The position numbers and the translations under genes are program-made. 64,000 nucleotides of DNA from Sabellastarte sp. h YS-2021 (taxonomy: Eukaryota; Annelida; Polychaeta; Sabellida; Sabellidae). Positions 20,110 to 32,500 of the stretch are shown in pieces. How positions within the stretch are numbered: position 1 is the stretch's first letter; each line of letters begins with the position of its first letter. The notes beneath the pieces were generated by a model that saw only the letters and a list, made by a program, of their open reading frames with translations, was not told where the DNA came from and made no database searches. The stretch spans positions 81,310,706 through 81,374,705 of the forward strand of contig OZ024934.1 of the NCBI GenBank assembly GCA_964017235.1, in the 5' to 3' direction.

Positions 20110-22760
20110 CTAGCACGGTTTTCAAGATATAAGCATTTTTGTGTTTTGCAAAAAATTTAAAAATTCAAAATGTCCGCTATATTTGGCGAGACAAAAATAT
20201 TTTGAAAATTTGCATGGCTACTCTGCAGAGATACCCAGCAGGTCAAAAATTTTGTTGAGTTCGCTCCATATAGCACGGTTTTGTCAAGACCACTGCCGCG
20301 GTGTGTATCTCCCGCCGAGCATTAAAGCAGAAGAAATAGCTTTTCCGAGATATTCACACTTTTTCATTTTCGTGTGTGAAAGCTCTTGCAAAAGTAGGTG
20401 AATGAGTTATTTGAGAAAAATTGGCTATCTGCAATACTATTAAGAGATAATTCGCATTTACTCATTTTGAGTAGGTGAGTAATCATCTACGGGTCTGAAA
20501 CTTCACCATGTGAAAGCTCTCCCAAAAGTACATGAATGAGTTATTTGATAAAAATTGGGTATCCCCAATAGTTTTTGAGATAATTAGCATTTACTCATTT
20601 TGAGTAGGTGAGTAATTAGCTACGGGTCTGAAACTTCACCAAGTGAAAGCTCTTCCAAAAGTAGGTGAATGAGCTATTTGAGAAAAATTGGCTATCTGCA
20701 ATACTTTTAGAGGTAATTCGCATTTACTCATTTTGAGTAGGTGAGCAATTAGCTATGGGTCTGAAACTTCACCAAGTGAAAGCTCTTTGGGATAGCTGCT
20801 CTGCAGAGATACCCTGAAGATCAAAAATTTCGTCGAAATCGCTCTATGTAGCACGGTTTTCGAAATATTAGCATTTTTGTGTTTTGCAATTTTTGCGCAA
20901 AAATTTGAAAATTCAAAATGGCCGCCATTTTTGGCAAGACAAAATTTTTTTGAAAATTGGCATGGCTACTCTTCAGAGATACCCTGTGGGTCAAAAATTT
21001 CGTCGAAATCGCTCTATCTAGCACGGTTTTCGAGATATAAGCATTTTTATGTTTTGCAATTTTGCGAAAAATTCGAAAATTCAAAATGGCCGCCATTTTT
21101 TGCGAGAAATTTTTTTTTTGAAAATTGGCATGGCTACTCAGCAGAGATACCCTGCGGATCAAAAATTTCGTCGAAATAGCTCTATCTAGCAGGGTTTTCG
21201 AGATATAAGCATTTTTATGTTTTGCAATTTTTGCGAAAAATTTGAAAATTCAAAATGGCCGCCATTTTTGGCGAGACAAAATTTTTTTTGAAAATTGGCA
21301 TGGCTACTCTGCAGATATACCCTGTGGGTCAAAAAGTTTGTCGAAATCGCTCTATCTAGCAGGGTTTTCGAGATATAAACATTTTTATGTTTTGCAATTT
21401 TTGCGAAAAATTCGAAAATTCAAAATGGCCGCCATTTTTGGCGAGACAAAATTTTTTTTCAAAATTGGGATAACTACTCTGCAGATACCCTGTGGGTCAA
21501 AAATTTCGTCGAAATCGCTCTATCTAGCACGGTTTTCAAGATATAAGCATTTTTGTGTTTTGCAATTTTTGTGAAAATTTCGAAAATTCAAAATGGCCGC
21601 CATTTTTGGCGAGACAAAAATTTTTTGAAAATTGGGAAAACTACTCCGCAGAGATATCCTGCGGGTCAAAAATTTCATCGAAATTGCTCTATCTAGTACG
21701 GTTTTCGAGATATAAGCATTTTTATGTTTTGCAATTTTTGCGAAAAATTCGAAAATTCAAAATGGCCGCCATTTTTGGCGAGACAAAATTTTTTTTGAAA
21801 ATTGGCATGGCTACTCTGCAGATATACCCTGTGGGTCAAAAAGTTTGTCGAAATCGCTCTATCTAGCAGGGTTTTCGAGATATAAACATTTTTATGTTTT
21901 GCAATTTTTGCGAAAAATTCGAAAATTCAAAATGGCCGCCATTTTTTGCGAGAAATTTTTTTTTTGAAAATTGGCATGGCTACTCAGCAGAGATACCCTG
22001 CGGATCAAAAATTTCGTCGAAATAGCTCTATCTAGCAGGGTTTTCGAGATATAAGCATTTTTATGTTTTGCAATTTTTGCGAAAAATTTGAAAATTCAAA
22101 ATGGCCGCCATTTTTGGCGAGACAAAATTTTTTTTGAAAATTGGCATGGCTACTCTGCAGATATACCCTGTGGGTCAAAAAGTTTGTCGAAATCGCTCTA
22201 TCTAGCAGGGTTTTCGAGATATAAACATTTTTATGTTTTGCAATTTTTGCGAAAAATTCGAAAATTCAAAATGGCCGCCATTTTTGGCGAGACAAAATTT
22301 TTTTTCAAAATTGGGATAACTACTCTGCAGAGATACCCTGTGGGTCAAAAATTTCGTCGAAATCGCTCTATCTAGCACGGTTTTCAAGATATAAGCATTT
22401 TTGTGTTTTGCAATTTTGGCGAAAATTTCGAAAATTCAAAATGGCCGCCATTTTTGGCGAGACAAAAATTTTTTGAAAATTGGGAAAACTACTCCGCAGA
22501 GATATCCTGCGGGTCAAAAATTTCATCGAAATTGCTCTATCTAGTACGGTTTTCGAGATATAAGCATTTTTGTGTTTTGCAATTTTTGCGAAAAATTCGA
22601 AAATTCAAAATGGCCGCCATTTTTGGCGAGACAAAATTTTTTTCAAAATTGGGATAACTACTCTGCAGAGATACCCTGTGGGTCAAAAATTTCGTCGAAA
22701 TCGCTCTATCTAGCATGGTTTTCGAGATATAAGCATTTTTGTGTTTTCCTTATTTGAAAA
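20110..22760. repeat. 169-bp satellite array (first)
   Basis: The 17-bp core AAAATGGCCGCCATTTT recurs at spacings of 168-170 bp from 20915 to 22607 (11 copies), with an older copy near 20168. Each monomer also carries a GATACCCTGTGGGTC block and a CGAAATCGCTCTATCTAGCA block. Open frames seen here on both strands are products of the periodic sequence and not genes. Confidence 0.95.
20377..20800. repeat. 133-bp tandem array inside the 169-bp array
   Basis: TGAAAGCTCT recurs at 20377, 20511, 20644 and 20777, giving a 133-134 bp period. Each unit has AAAAGTAGGTGAATGAG, CATTTACTCATTTTGAGTAG and GGGTCTGAAACTTCACC. It separates one old 169-bp monomer from the rest of the array and is related to the 155-bp array at 54530-55520. 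Confidence 0.9.
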
Positions 22761-23139
22761 ATTTGTAATGATTAATTAATCATTAATTACTCGGCCATTT
22801 CTTGACCAATCAATGCCAAAATCTAATGATTTCCAGATTTTAATAGAATGAATGTATTTGCCAAGTTTCAGGTGAATTGATAAAATTCCTTTCAAGTTAT
22901 CATCCGGACAAGCTTCCCCATCGAAAAAAGACATTTTTGGTCATGTGACCTCTCTGATTGGTTGAAATGTCACTGCAGCATATTCAAAAAAGTTCCCCAA
23001 GGCTACTGCCTAAACCTGCCAAATTTGAAAAGAATCCGCCTAACGGTTACAGAGTTATAAGGAAAACAAAATGCGGAGCCGGCGGAGCCTGAAGGTCTCC
23101 CATACACAAACAAGCGTCCCTTGCGGGACTCTTAATGAA

Positions 23140-23308
23140 GATTGTTTACTAGCGTGGTCACATGACCACTAGGGGGACATGCTGGTTCACACTCACTCAC
23201 TGGCCTCTTAAGGTACCTTAAAACGTTTCTCAAGGTTGGCCAGTGAGCTGGATGGAACCAACATATAGCTATGGTCAGGAAATGGTAAGTGTATTTTTCG
23301 CAATAAAA
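23140..23308 (+). repeat. Solo terminus of a third DIRS-like family
   Basis: About 170 bp ending GGTAAGTGTATTTTTCGC followed by AATAAAA, the same terminal pattern as the right ends at 9241 and 17544 (GGTAAG, then TATT, then CG-AATAAAA). The rest differs from both, so it is a third family. No coding remains are attached. It lies directly between two tandem-repeat elements. Confidence 0.6.
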
Positions 23309-23346
23309 TGTGCTATGCAATAAAATAAAACAAGTAATGAAAAATA

Positions 23347-25517
23347 GCATCAGAGATGCCCGTACCCCACAGCCTAGGGAAATATTTTCAACACCATGAG
23401 ATACAGAAGTACTGTACCAGTACAAACTTCAGGATACTTTCAGAGCACTGTCAGTTATATAAAGGTCCAAACAATGTTTAAATGGAGAAATAATGTTTAA
23501 AAGAAAGATCATGCATATAAAGATGAAGTATTAAAACAAGATAATTCAATAACAAGATGACAGCATTAATCAGCAAACTAAAATCCAACACTCTTTATCT
23601 ACATCTGCATGGCCGAATTATGGTTTAGATGTTTGAATATTACCATGCATACAGAAGTGGTAATACATTTAATGAATCCTTATGTGTGGTGTTGGAGCAA
23701 AATCTGTGGCTCACTTGATGAAATTCTATCTCTTACAATGGGAAGTTATGAAAGTAAAATTCTTAATAAATTCTAATATGACTTTAACAGTGCTTAATCT
23801 GCATCAAAAGACAGACCCAAAGGTGCAACAACATTTTATAGGTCAAGGTCACAACGACAAGGTCAAAGGTCAAATTAAGGTGACACCATGATAATACACA
23901 CCTATAGCCCCTAACCAATGTCCCTACCAAGTATCAACTTCCTCAACCTTACGGTTTCCAAGATATAGCCCGGACAAGATTTTCGAACTCAAGGTCACTA
24001 TGGCAAGGTCAAAGGTCAAATCCTGGTCAGACCATGATGTTGCACACCTACACACCCTAACCAATGTCCCTACCAAGTACCAACTTCCTACACCTTACGG
24101 TTTCCGAGATATTGCCCGGACAACATTTTATAGGTCAAGGTCACTACGGCAAGGTCAAAGGTCAAATCAAGGTCAGACCATGACATTGCACACCTACACC
24201 CCCTAACTAATATCCCTACACAGTATCAACTTCCTACACCTTACGGTTTCTGAGATATTACTTGGACAAGATTTTATAGGTCAAGGCCACTACGGCAAGG
24301 TCAAAGGTCAAATCAAGGTCAGACTATGACGTTGCACACCTACACCCCCTAACCAATATCCCTACACAGTATCAACTTCCTACACCTTACGGTTTCTGAG
24401 ATATAGCCCAGACAAGATTTTATAGGTCAAGGTCACTACGGCAAGGTCAAAGGTCAAATCAAGGTCACACCATGACGTTGCACACCTACACCCCCTAACC
24501 AATGTCCCTACTAAATATCAACTTCCTACACCTTACAGTTTCCGAGATATAGCCCAGACAAGATTTTATAGGTCAAGGTCACTACGGCAAGGTCAAAGTT
24601 CAAATCAAGGTCACACCATGACGTTGCACAACTACACCCCCTAAACCAATATCCCTACCAAGTATCAACTTCCTACACCTTACAGTTTCCGAGATATAGC
24701 CCGGACAAGATTTTATAGATCAAGGTCACTATGGCAAGGTCAAAGGTCAAATCAAGGTCAGACCATGACGTTGCACACCTACACCCCCTAACCAATAGTC
24801 CTACCAAGTATCAACTTCCTACACCTTACGGTTTCCGAGATATAGCCCGGACAAGATTTTATAGGTCAAGGCCACTACGGCAAGGTCAAAGGTCAAATCA
24901 AGGTCAGACCATGACGTTGCACACCTACAGCCCCCAACCAATGTCCCTACCAAGTATCAATTTCCTACACCTTATGGTTTCCGAGATATAGCCCAGACAA
25001 GATTTTCAAACTCAAGGTCACTACGGCAAGGTCAAATCAAGGTCAGACCATGACGTTGCACACCTACACCCCCTAACCAATAGTCCTACCAAGTATCAAC
25101 TTCCTACACCTTACGGTTTCCGAGATATAGCCCGGACAAGATTTTATAGGTCAAGGTCACTACGGCAAGGTCAAATCAAGGTCAGACCATGACGTTGCAC
25201 AACTACACCCCCTAACCAATGTCCCTACCAAGTATCAACTTCCTACACCTTACGGTTTCCGAGATATAGCCCGGACAAGATTTTCAAACTCAAGGTCACT
25301 ACGGCAAGGTCAAAGGTCAAATCAAGGTCAGACCATGACGCTGCACACCTACACCTCCTAACCAATGTCCCTACCAAGTATCAACTTCCTACACCTTACG
25401 GTTTCTGAGATACAGCCCGGACAAACTATTTCCCGCCGCCCGCCCACCCGCCCGCCCATCCGGACACCATGGGTGAAAACAATACCCCGACAGCCCTTAA
25501 GGGCTGTGGGGTAAAAA
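23347..25517 (-). mobile_element. Helentron-like tandem-repeat element, type A, copy 1
   Basis: Left end: hairpin GCATC-AGA-GATGC (23347-23359), then TACCCCACAGCC (23363-23374). Interior: about 11 copies of a 146-bp repeat (23800-25420). Right end: CCCGCC-rich microsatellite (25430-25460), then the perfect 18-bp palindrome ACAGCCCTTAAGGGCTGT (25490-25507) running into GGCTGTGGGGTA (25502-25513), the exact inverse of the left 12-mer. A shorter copy at 39185-40183 has the same ends, which defines the element. No protein is encoded, so mobility would need proteins supplied elsewhere. Confidence 0.75.
23800..25420. repeat. 146-bp AAGGTCA-rich tandem array
   Basis: The CCATGACGTTGCACACC motif recurs every 146 bp (for example 24031, 24177, 24323, 24469). 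Each monomer contains TCAAGGTCAC and AAGGTCAAAGGTCA, plus the conserved CCTACCAAGTATCAACTTCC and GGTTTCCGAGATATAGCCC blocks. Some monomers lack one AAGGTCA copy. Confidence 0.95.
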
Positions 25518-25757
25518 TGAACATCCAACAATGCGTATATGCTGAGAAATCAGTAAATTGTTGAGAGATAAATCAAACGTCTTTCCAAGATGGCGGCCAA
25601 TGAGAGAAGAAGGAAGAATGACCACAATGCACTGCTAGGGTACATACTAAATCACAGACTCGGCCAGTTCCAAACAGTTATTTTTCTTAATCGTTGGCTG
25701 GAGTCGCGGCCTCCTAATAAAGCACTCAGTCCCACATGGTAAGCTATTGTAGCGCAA
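25518..25757 (+). repeat. Solo right end of the first DIRS family
   Basis: Begins with CCAACAATGCGTATATGCTG, similar to the leader at 8995-9060, and ends CAGTCCCACATGGTAAGC, then TATTGTAGCGCAATAAA, almost identical to the terminus at 9241. No coding sequence remains. It contains AAGATGGCGGCC at about 25588. It abuts the right end of the type A element. Confidence 0.75.
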
Positions 25758-25764
25758 TAAAGAA

Positions 25765-25883
25765 ACTTGAGAAAGCTTTAATTTACTACACATTCAACAA
25801 ATCTCACCTCAGTTCATTTATTTTATTAGTATTTCCCCATGTGGCGAATTTCAGATATATGGCGAATTTTATATATCTTACTC
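25765..25883. repeat. Truncated mariner-like MITE
   Basis: Matches the right half of the MITE at 40773-40996: ACAAATCTCACCTCA, then CATGTGGCGAATTTCAGATAT, ending in ATCTTACTC before TA. The left half is missing, cut off at the junction with the solo DIRS end. Confidence 0.65.
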
Positions 25884-26309
25884 TATCTGTTTCTGTGAAG
25901 ATCACAGTTCAAATTCACATAATTTATTGGTTGATATTCTGATGCTTTTAATGTGTGCAAATACTTTAACATTAAGTTACAAACATGAAGAGTTCCCTCC
26001 TGAAAACTGACATCTAACCTAATCTGGATTTTGATCAATTAATCTCTAAACTAACAGGGTTATCAGGCAAAAAAGCAAAATCCTTGTTGCAGAATGAAGT
26101 AGCCACTGGACAAGTTTGTGGATATAATATGCTTGAAGATGATAAGTACAACAAGGGTATCTAAATTTCGTTTTTTAATGTGAATTGAATTTTTATCACA
26201 CACCATGTAACCACAAAGATGGGGGTCTGTTTAAGTTATACCTTATAATAAATTGTGGATATAAAGCAAGTAAAATAAAACACATATTTTCATTCAAATT
26301 ACAATCATG

Positions 26310-26315
26310 TTTAAT
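26310..26315 (-). terminator. WDR75: Candidate polyadenylation signal of WDR75
   Basis: ATTAAA on the minus strand, about 49 bp beyond the WDR75 stop codon. No AATAAA occurs on that strand between 26000 and 26364, so this common variant is the best candidate. Confidence 0.45.
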
Positions 26316-26363
26316 CAACATCTGTCAATAAAATCAAATCTAACACAGTTTCACATACGTTTG

Positions 26364-26595
26364 TCAAAGTATTAGACCTTTTAAAGTCTTAAATCTTTTT
26401 AAACGCACACTGTCGATCTGTTCTGTGTTGGCATCAGTCAGTGATAACTGTTTTAACTCTGAAGAAATTAATTTTGTAGGTTGTCCAATAAGATTTTCCG
26501 TAACATCCATATCCTCATCTGAACTGACAGTTGATTGGTCCATTTGTGTTGATGTTGCATATTCCTTTTCAGTTTGATCCTCAATTGGTGATTTT
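26364..26595 (-). CDS. WDR75: WDR75 exon 19 (stop)
   Basis: Encodes the acidic tail KSPIEDQTEKEY, SSDEDMDVTE and a Leu-rich basic end, KRFKTLKGLIL, before TGA at 26364-26366. The acidic stretch followed by a K/R-F-K tail is seen in vertebrate WDR75. Acceptor CTCTCAAG. Confidence 0.88.
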
Positions 26596-29500
26596 CTTGA
26601 GAGAGAAAAAAGAATAGCAATAATACAACATTCTTCACATTTATATATGCAAGCAAATTTTTCACTTAACCATTGGGAAGACAATTATTTTAACAAATCC
26701 AAATTTCATTGAGTTTCTGTTTTCAGGCAAAGAGTTCTGGAAAACTGAAAAGATCCTACACTAGTTGCCTGTTACATCTGACTGGGCATAAGAGAACTAG
26801 AACAAGTCTTACGAAATCTGTTATTGGTAATGCATACCACAGAGTTAAAAAAAAAATTTCTTCTACATATCACATTGTGTAGGAATTGCTCTGCAAACTT
26901 TCATAACAGACAGTGTAAGTTATGTAAAGGTGCAGGATAATTGACACTAAAGAGAGAAAAAAATGTATGTAAATATAAAGACAAGACAAATATAAAGACA
27001 AATATAGAGACAAGAACTGTGGAACCTTTAGATAGTTCCTGTCAGGGTTTACTGCATCTGATTTTGTAGGTGCATGATGCTTCAGTAAGGTAGGATCTGA
27101 AGGTACTTTTGTATACTTCAGTATTCAGGTAATTTTAAACCTCAGTCTTACAGTTATAAGAATATTAGAGGTTCCAGTTACAAGTGCACTGTATTAAGAC
27201 TGTATTAAGACTGTACAAAAAGGCAACTTACTCTTGTTTTCTGTGAATCATGGTGGACAGGAAGGTTTTGCAGAGTTTACTAACTGGAGCCTGTACATGA
27301 CTTGGAGTGCTTAACATCTGAACAAAAACCAAAAACTCACAAATGAGACTGTAACATATTCATACGACATAGTCACTGATACCTTAAAGGAGGTGGATAT
27401 ATTTAACTGTATAAAAGAAACAACATGAATAACTGTAAATTTTTGAACAATATATGAAATACTTCATTGTAACACAGTGGAATAAATACTATTTAATTAA
27501 ACAGAAGATATTATATTTTGGGAGAATAAACACTCAAAGGCTACATGCAAGATGCATTGTATTGTATTTTATACTCGGCACAATCTCTCCATGTACTACA
27601 GGACTCAAAGTGCTACATAACCCATCTGATTGTACACTTACAGCCCAACTCTCAAATAACTGAGATTCCTCTAACTAAAAGACAGAGGCTCAAGGATGAC
27701 CATTTATCAACGTCCTTGAGGTTCTTTAGCCTACCACTGGGGATAGGACCCAATGACAGAGGATGGCAATTTTAAGTGGTCATCCAACCCACTATGTATC
27801 TGCCTGTACCTGGGTTTGAACCCACATCCTCTGTGTTCCTGTGCAACTGTGTTACCCACTAGGCCACAGTGGCAGATTTGAATGTTTCTTGTTTAATACA
27901 AGAAACTGATCTGATTAAAAATGCTCAACCATTTGTTAGTTTTGCTAAATGTACTTTTTACTTTTGAAACACTTTTTGAGTTTTTATTTTATGCCTATGA
28001 TCTTCGTCACACTGCTTAAAAGGTTATATAATATTCTGACATGACGAGGTGAGCAGAAACAAGTTTTAGTTCTATGCGCACACATTTATCTGAGACAACA
28101 ATTGCACTGCTGTTCCATCCTGCGTACATATTTATGTCGCAATAATAGACTTTATTATAGATATAGTTTCTTTAAATGATAAATCCCATCAAATTATCAA
28201 CCATTTGCTTTAAAGTTATTAGTATTACTTGTCAAATGTAGAGTAAAAATGTCCATATATATATTAGTGCTGTGAAATCGCTTCGAATATCGGGTTCGAT
28301 GTATCTGTACAAGCTAGCGAACTTCGGTCTAGTTCGATCTTCGAAACAACGTTTTCAAAACCAGTTAAAACGCAGAAATCTCACATAAAATCTTGTCACT
28401 TTATTGAAAATATAGCAAAAATATAAAATCCATATATTTTTTAAATAAATTCCGCCATATTTTCAACAAAAGAAACAAGTTTTATGGATGGGCGAAAATA
28501 GGATCCGTTAGGATGTGCTGTGATGTTGGGGATTTCTAAACAAAGTCCGAATTTCAGACATTTAAACCGAACTCCGAAATCGGAGCAGTAAACGAGCAAA
28601 CTATCGAACTTCTTAAAACATTGTCGCAGTACTAATATATATCCATATATTTTACCACTTTGTAAACAAACATACGTGAAACAATTTTTTCCTTAAAAAA
28701 ATGAAACAAAAAATGAAAAAAGTCTCTTAAATAAGCCTAGATGTTATGTTAGAATAGAAATAATCCACTCGTGCTGATAGTTTTGTATACGGCTTCGTAA
28801 AATTATTACCGGAAGTGCCATGGTTAAATGTTGTATACAAACCATCATCACTCATGGATTATTTCGACCATAAAAAGTCTCACCTGTTTGAGAAACTGAC
28901 TGCCAGTTTGCCCCACACTTTGTGTAGGGGAGTGTACAGACTTTGTTTCTCCATGTGGTCTGTTCTTCTGTGTCATCAATAAGCTGAACATTGTCTCAGG
29001 AAGATTCTGCACTCCTGTCTGTAACAGTAGACACAGATATAACATTAGTGCAAATTGTTACTGAAGAGACTGTACTACATTTATTAATCTCTCCCCTTAT
29101 GCGATTTCTTGCTAATATTATCATTTGACTTGCTATTTTTCAGTTGCTTAGGGCAAGAAAGGTGAAAATGACCAGTTTTAGGAAACCCCATTTAATTTTC
29201 TTATCTTGTGGGAAATTCCTTACAGCAACACATTTGTGAGTTTTGTTGGGGTAAGAAGTGTAAAATTCGCCACATCTCTGAAATTCACCACATGTTAAAT
29301 ACTTATAAAATAAATGAATTGAGGTGAGATTTGTTGAATGTGCAGTAAATTAAGGCTTTTTGAACTGAAAGATACCAAATTTAAGAGAAAACATCTTTTT
29401 TTCATAGAATTAAGTAAGGTTTTTAAGAGGTGGTAACATTTAGATTTCTGGCAAATGTTCGATTCCTTACTCGACTTTATCAAGACTCTAACTAAAAAAT

Positions 29501-32500
29501 TGTTTGGCATGCTGTGCTGTTGGTGCTTCCAGATTTACTCATATTATTACTCCAACCCTCAAGTCTCTTCACTAGCTTCCTGTCAAACAATGAAACAATA
29601 TATACAAGTACCTCATATTAGAAAACCAAAATATTTTGCCTCTTGTCTTTCAACAACAACAATTCTCAAGGATACATTTTAAGACACAGCCTCCTTTACC
29701 TCCCCTTCTAGCCATCTGTTCCTCCCTCAAAATTCTTCATTGTCACATGATTTTAACATTTTCTAAACTCATTACAACAATGCCAGTTAACACATCTAAG
29801 ATCATACTTGCTTTGCTGAGTCTGCCATAGCCGTAAAACTAGATGATGCAGATGCAGAAGTTGGGCAATAACAAATTCAAGGACTTTTCACTGATTTTAT
29901 TCAACTTTGGCCAAATTCAAAGACTTTCAAGGCCTTGAAAATGAAGCAATTTTATTCAAGGACTTTCAAGGATTTTCAAGGATGTGGGAACCCTGAATGG
30001 GTTTCTCATATGATGGTCCAAAACTATGAAACGACTTGCCACTGGAAAGAAGCTTCTGATCTTCCCTAATCCATCAGTGGCACCTATTTTGATTATATTT
30101 GTCTTAATTTTAAAGGGTGCCTGCCAGTGTCAATTTCTAATTTCTCACTCTATGCCTTACGGACGGTTATATATTACTTAAATATTTTCAAGCAAAATGA
30201 ACTCACGGTGACAGGAAGCATGGCCTTCTCTTCACCACTTTCTACCAACGTCAATAACTCCTGAAAACACAAAACATATAGCATTCAAATGCAGCATTTG
30301 GTAATTTGTAAAGTTTTTGAGTTGGAGTCGAGTGGCTTTCCAAATATTAGAAAAGAGTATGCACTGATAAACTTCCACGTTTAATTTTTTTATCAATAAT
30401 ATGGAATAACGTCCGTTACTCTAGCCTATTTTCCTTCCAACATTAACATTAATATTGTTACTGTAGCTGAAGACTTTTTTTCTTGTACAAGAAACTGACA
30501 TGTCCTGAGATTGACCAACTAAAAATTGGACAATAAATATAGGAACAATACTTTTTACATAAAATAAATCATATCAATAATCACAATAAAAATAGATTAC
30601 ACAGATTGCCTGAATTCTCATATTTGTCTTTATGGCTTGTTCATTACCATTCTGTGTTGTCTTGATGTGTTTTTAATTTTACTTCAAGACCCTGTCCTTA
30701 TTGACTCTGAAATGGACCTTGCATGTTGGTAGTGTACGTTTACAAAATGACCGCCCCATATAGCCATTCCACCCCTTCACCCTTCTGGAGTGTACATTTT
30801 AGTTTAACATGTGAAAGCTTGTGGTAAGCTTTTCAAACATTTCAAAACATCGGCCATGGAATTTTGCTTACTTTTGCTCAGTGATACACATGTAGTTCAT
30901 ATTTTATGTATTTAACCTAAGATATTATTTATAACACTCTTCTTACTTGTTGAGAGTTCACATAATAGAGTCTTTCTTTGTTTTGCCATGACAAGGAACT
31001 GTTGTTGTCATAGCTACCGGTGTCACTACGGCTAGGCACAAATATGGCAGCTACTATGTCATGTTTGGAGACTTTGTCTCTTTTATACACAGCATTGGAC
31101 TGCTTTGGTGAAAACACATATACTGAAAATACAATATAAACAATTTAAACAACAATAATAGGAAGTAAAAAATAGCCGACCTCAGCGGGCTGAAACACCA
31201 GCCTACAGATCTTTGGGGACCAACAAGAAGAGGAAGAACTGGAAAAATATTTTTAAATCAGGAATAGTTTTTTAAATAAAGATTAAGACTAAAAATCAAT
31301 GCTGGGTTAATACAGGTCTTTGAAAATTAAGTTATGACTCAAGAAAGGCTGACCCTTTGTATTGTTATATCACATTTTATCAATTCTCAGTGCAATATCT
31401 TCTTTACTATAGGCTCCTAAGCATTATTTCACCCACCCTGATGGTTCAATTACAGCCCCAAATGTAGAGACTTGCATTCCCTTAACTGAAAGACAGAGTC
31501 TCAGGGATAACAATTTATTGGCAATACCACTGTTATAACAGCTTGCAATGAAGATAATTCAATGCGTTACTTGAATGTGAAGAATGTCAAATGCGATACC
31601 CTGCCCAGATAGTCTGATGTTCTTTAGCCTGCCAGGGAGAATAGGACCCAATGACAGAGGCCTACCTTTTTACATGGTCATACAAGTTATACATATGCCT
31701 ATACTTGAACCCAGTTCCTCAGTGTACCTAGAGGAGCAAATTAACCACTGGGCCAGAGTGGCGTTAACAAGAAATCCTTTCATTAGTAGCTTTACTTAAC
31801 AAACTTACATTCTCTTGAGGTGGTAAATGCTGCCATTAAGTCTGACTGAGGAGATTTCACCAGCACAGATACATGCAGGGGAACACACCAGGAAACTGGA
31901 AGTAGAATTCAAATGAAAAGAAAGAATGTCAAGCATATTAACCATACACATTCAACAAAACCTCAATTTAAGTACTGGAATTTATTGTTAAAAATTTATG
32001 TTCTTGAAATAAACTTCTAGCTGCTACAGGATATTATTCTAGTTGTGGATAGCATCCTCTTACACCCACAAAAAAATAAACTATTTGCCGATGATGACAA
32101 GTCAAATCTAGTTCTTATTGCACTTAGATTCAAATTACATTAGTTCTAGTTACACAGTCTGCTGTGTAATACTTTTGCCATTGATGTTTTTTCACTTTGA
32201 TTGTTTCCAATTTGATAACTCTGACATCTCAAAAATAGGTTTTTATGTCAATGTCCCAAACCTGATTTTAAGACTAATAATAGCAAACAGTTGCCTAATG
32301 TTTTTGGTAGTACAGACCTAATTGTTAATCTTTTGATTAACTTGATGAATTAATCCTTCATCTAAAACTGCCTGGAATGTGGCAGACTTCAACTTACCTG
32401 AAAGACTGAGAAGATTCCAAGAAACTAGACTGGTATCCGTGGCAACCACTAAGTAACCCATTGCTGGGGCACATCCAAATGCAACGGAACTACAAGATAG

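Larger units (their letters stand above)
19984..23129 (-). mobile_element. Helentron-like tandem-repeat element, type C
   Basis: Left end: hairpin GTTTTTGC-ATA-GCAAAAAC (19984-20002), then GCGTCCCG (20006-20013). Interior: a 169-bp tandem array (about 20110-22760) with a 133-bp array embedded at 20377-20800. Right end: GC-rich DNA with GGAGCCGGCGGAGCC, then the palindrome GTCCC-TTGC-GGGAC (23116-23129), which contains the inverse of the left GTCCCG. On the minus strand this gives a palindromic 5' end and an inverted subterminal repeat followed by a 3' hairpin. No protein is encoded. The match of ends is only 6 bp, so this assignment is the weakest of the four types. Confidence 0.5.

Noticed and set aside
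23800..25420. Possible CRISPR-like array
   Set aside because: Units are contiguous near-identical monomers with no unique spacers, in a eukaryotic genome.
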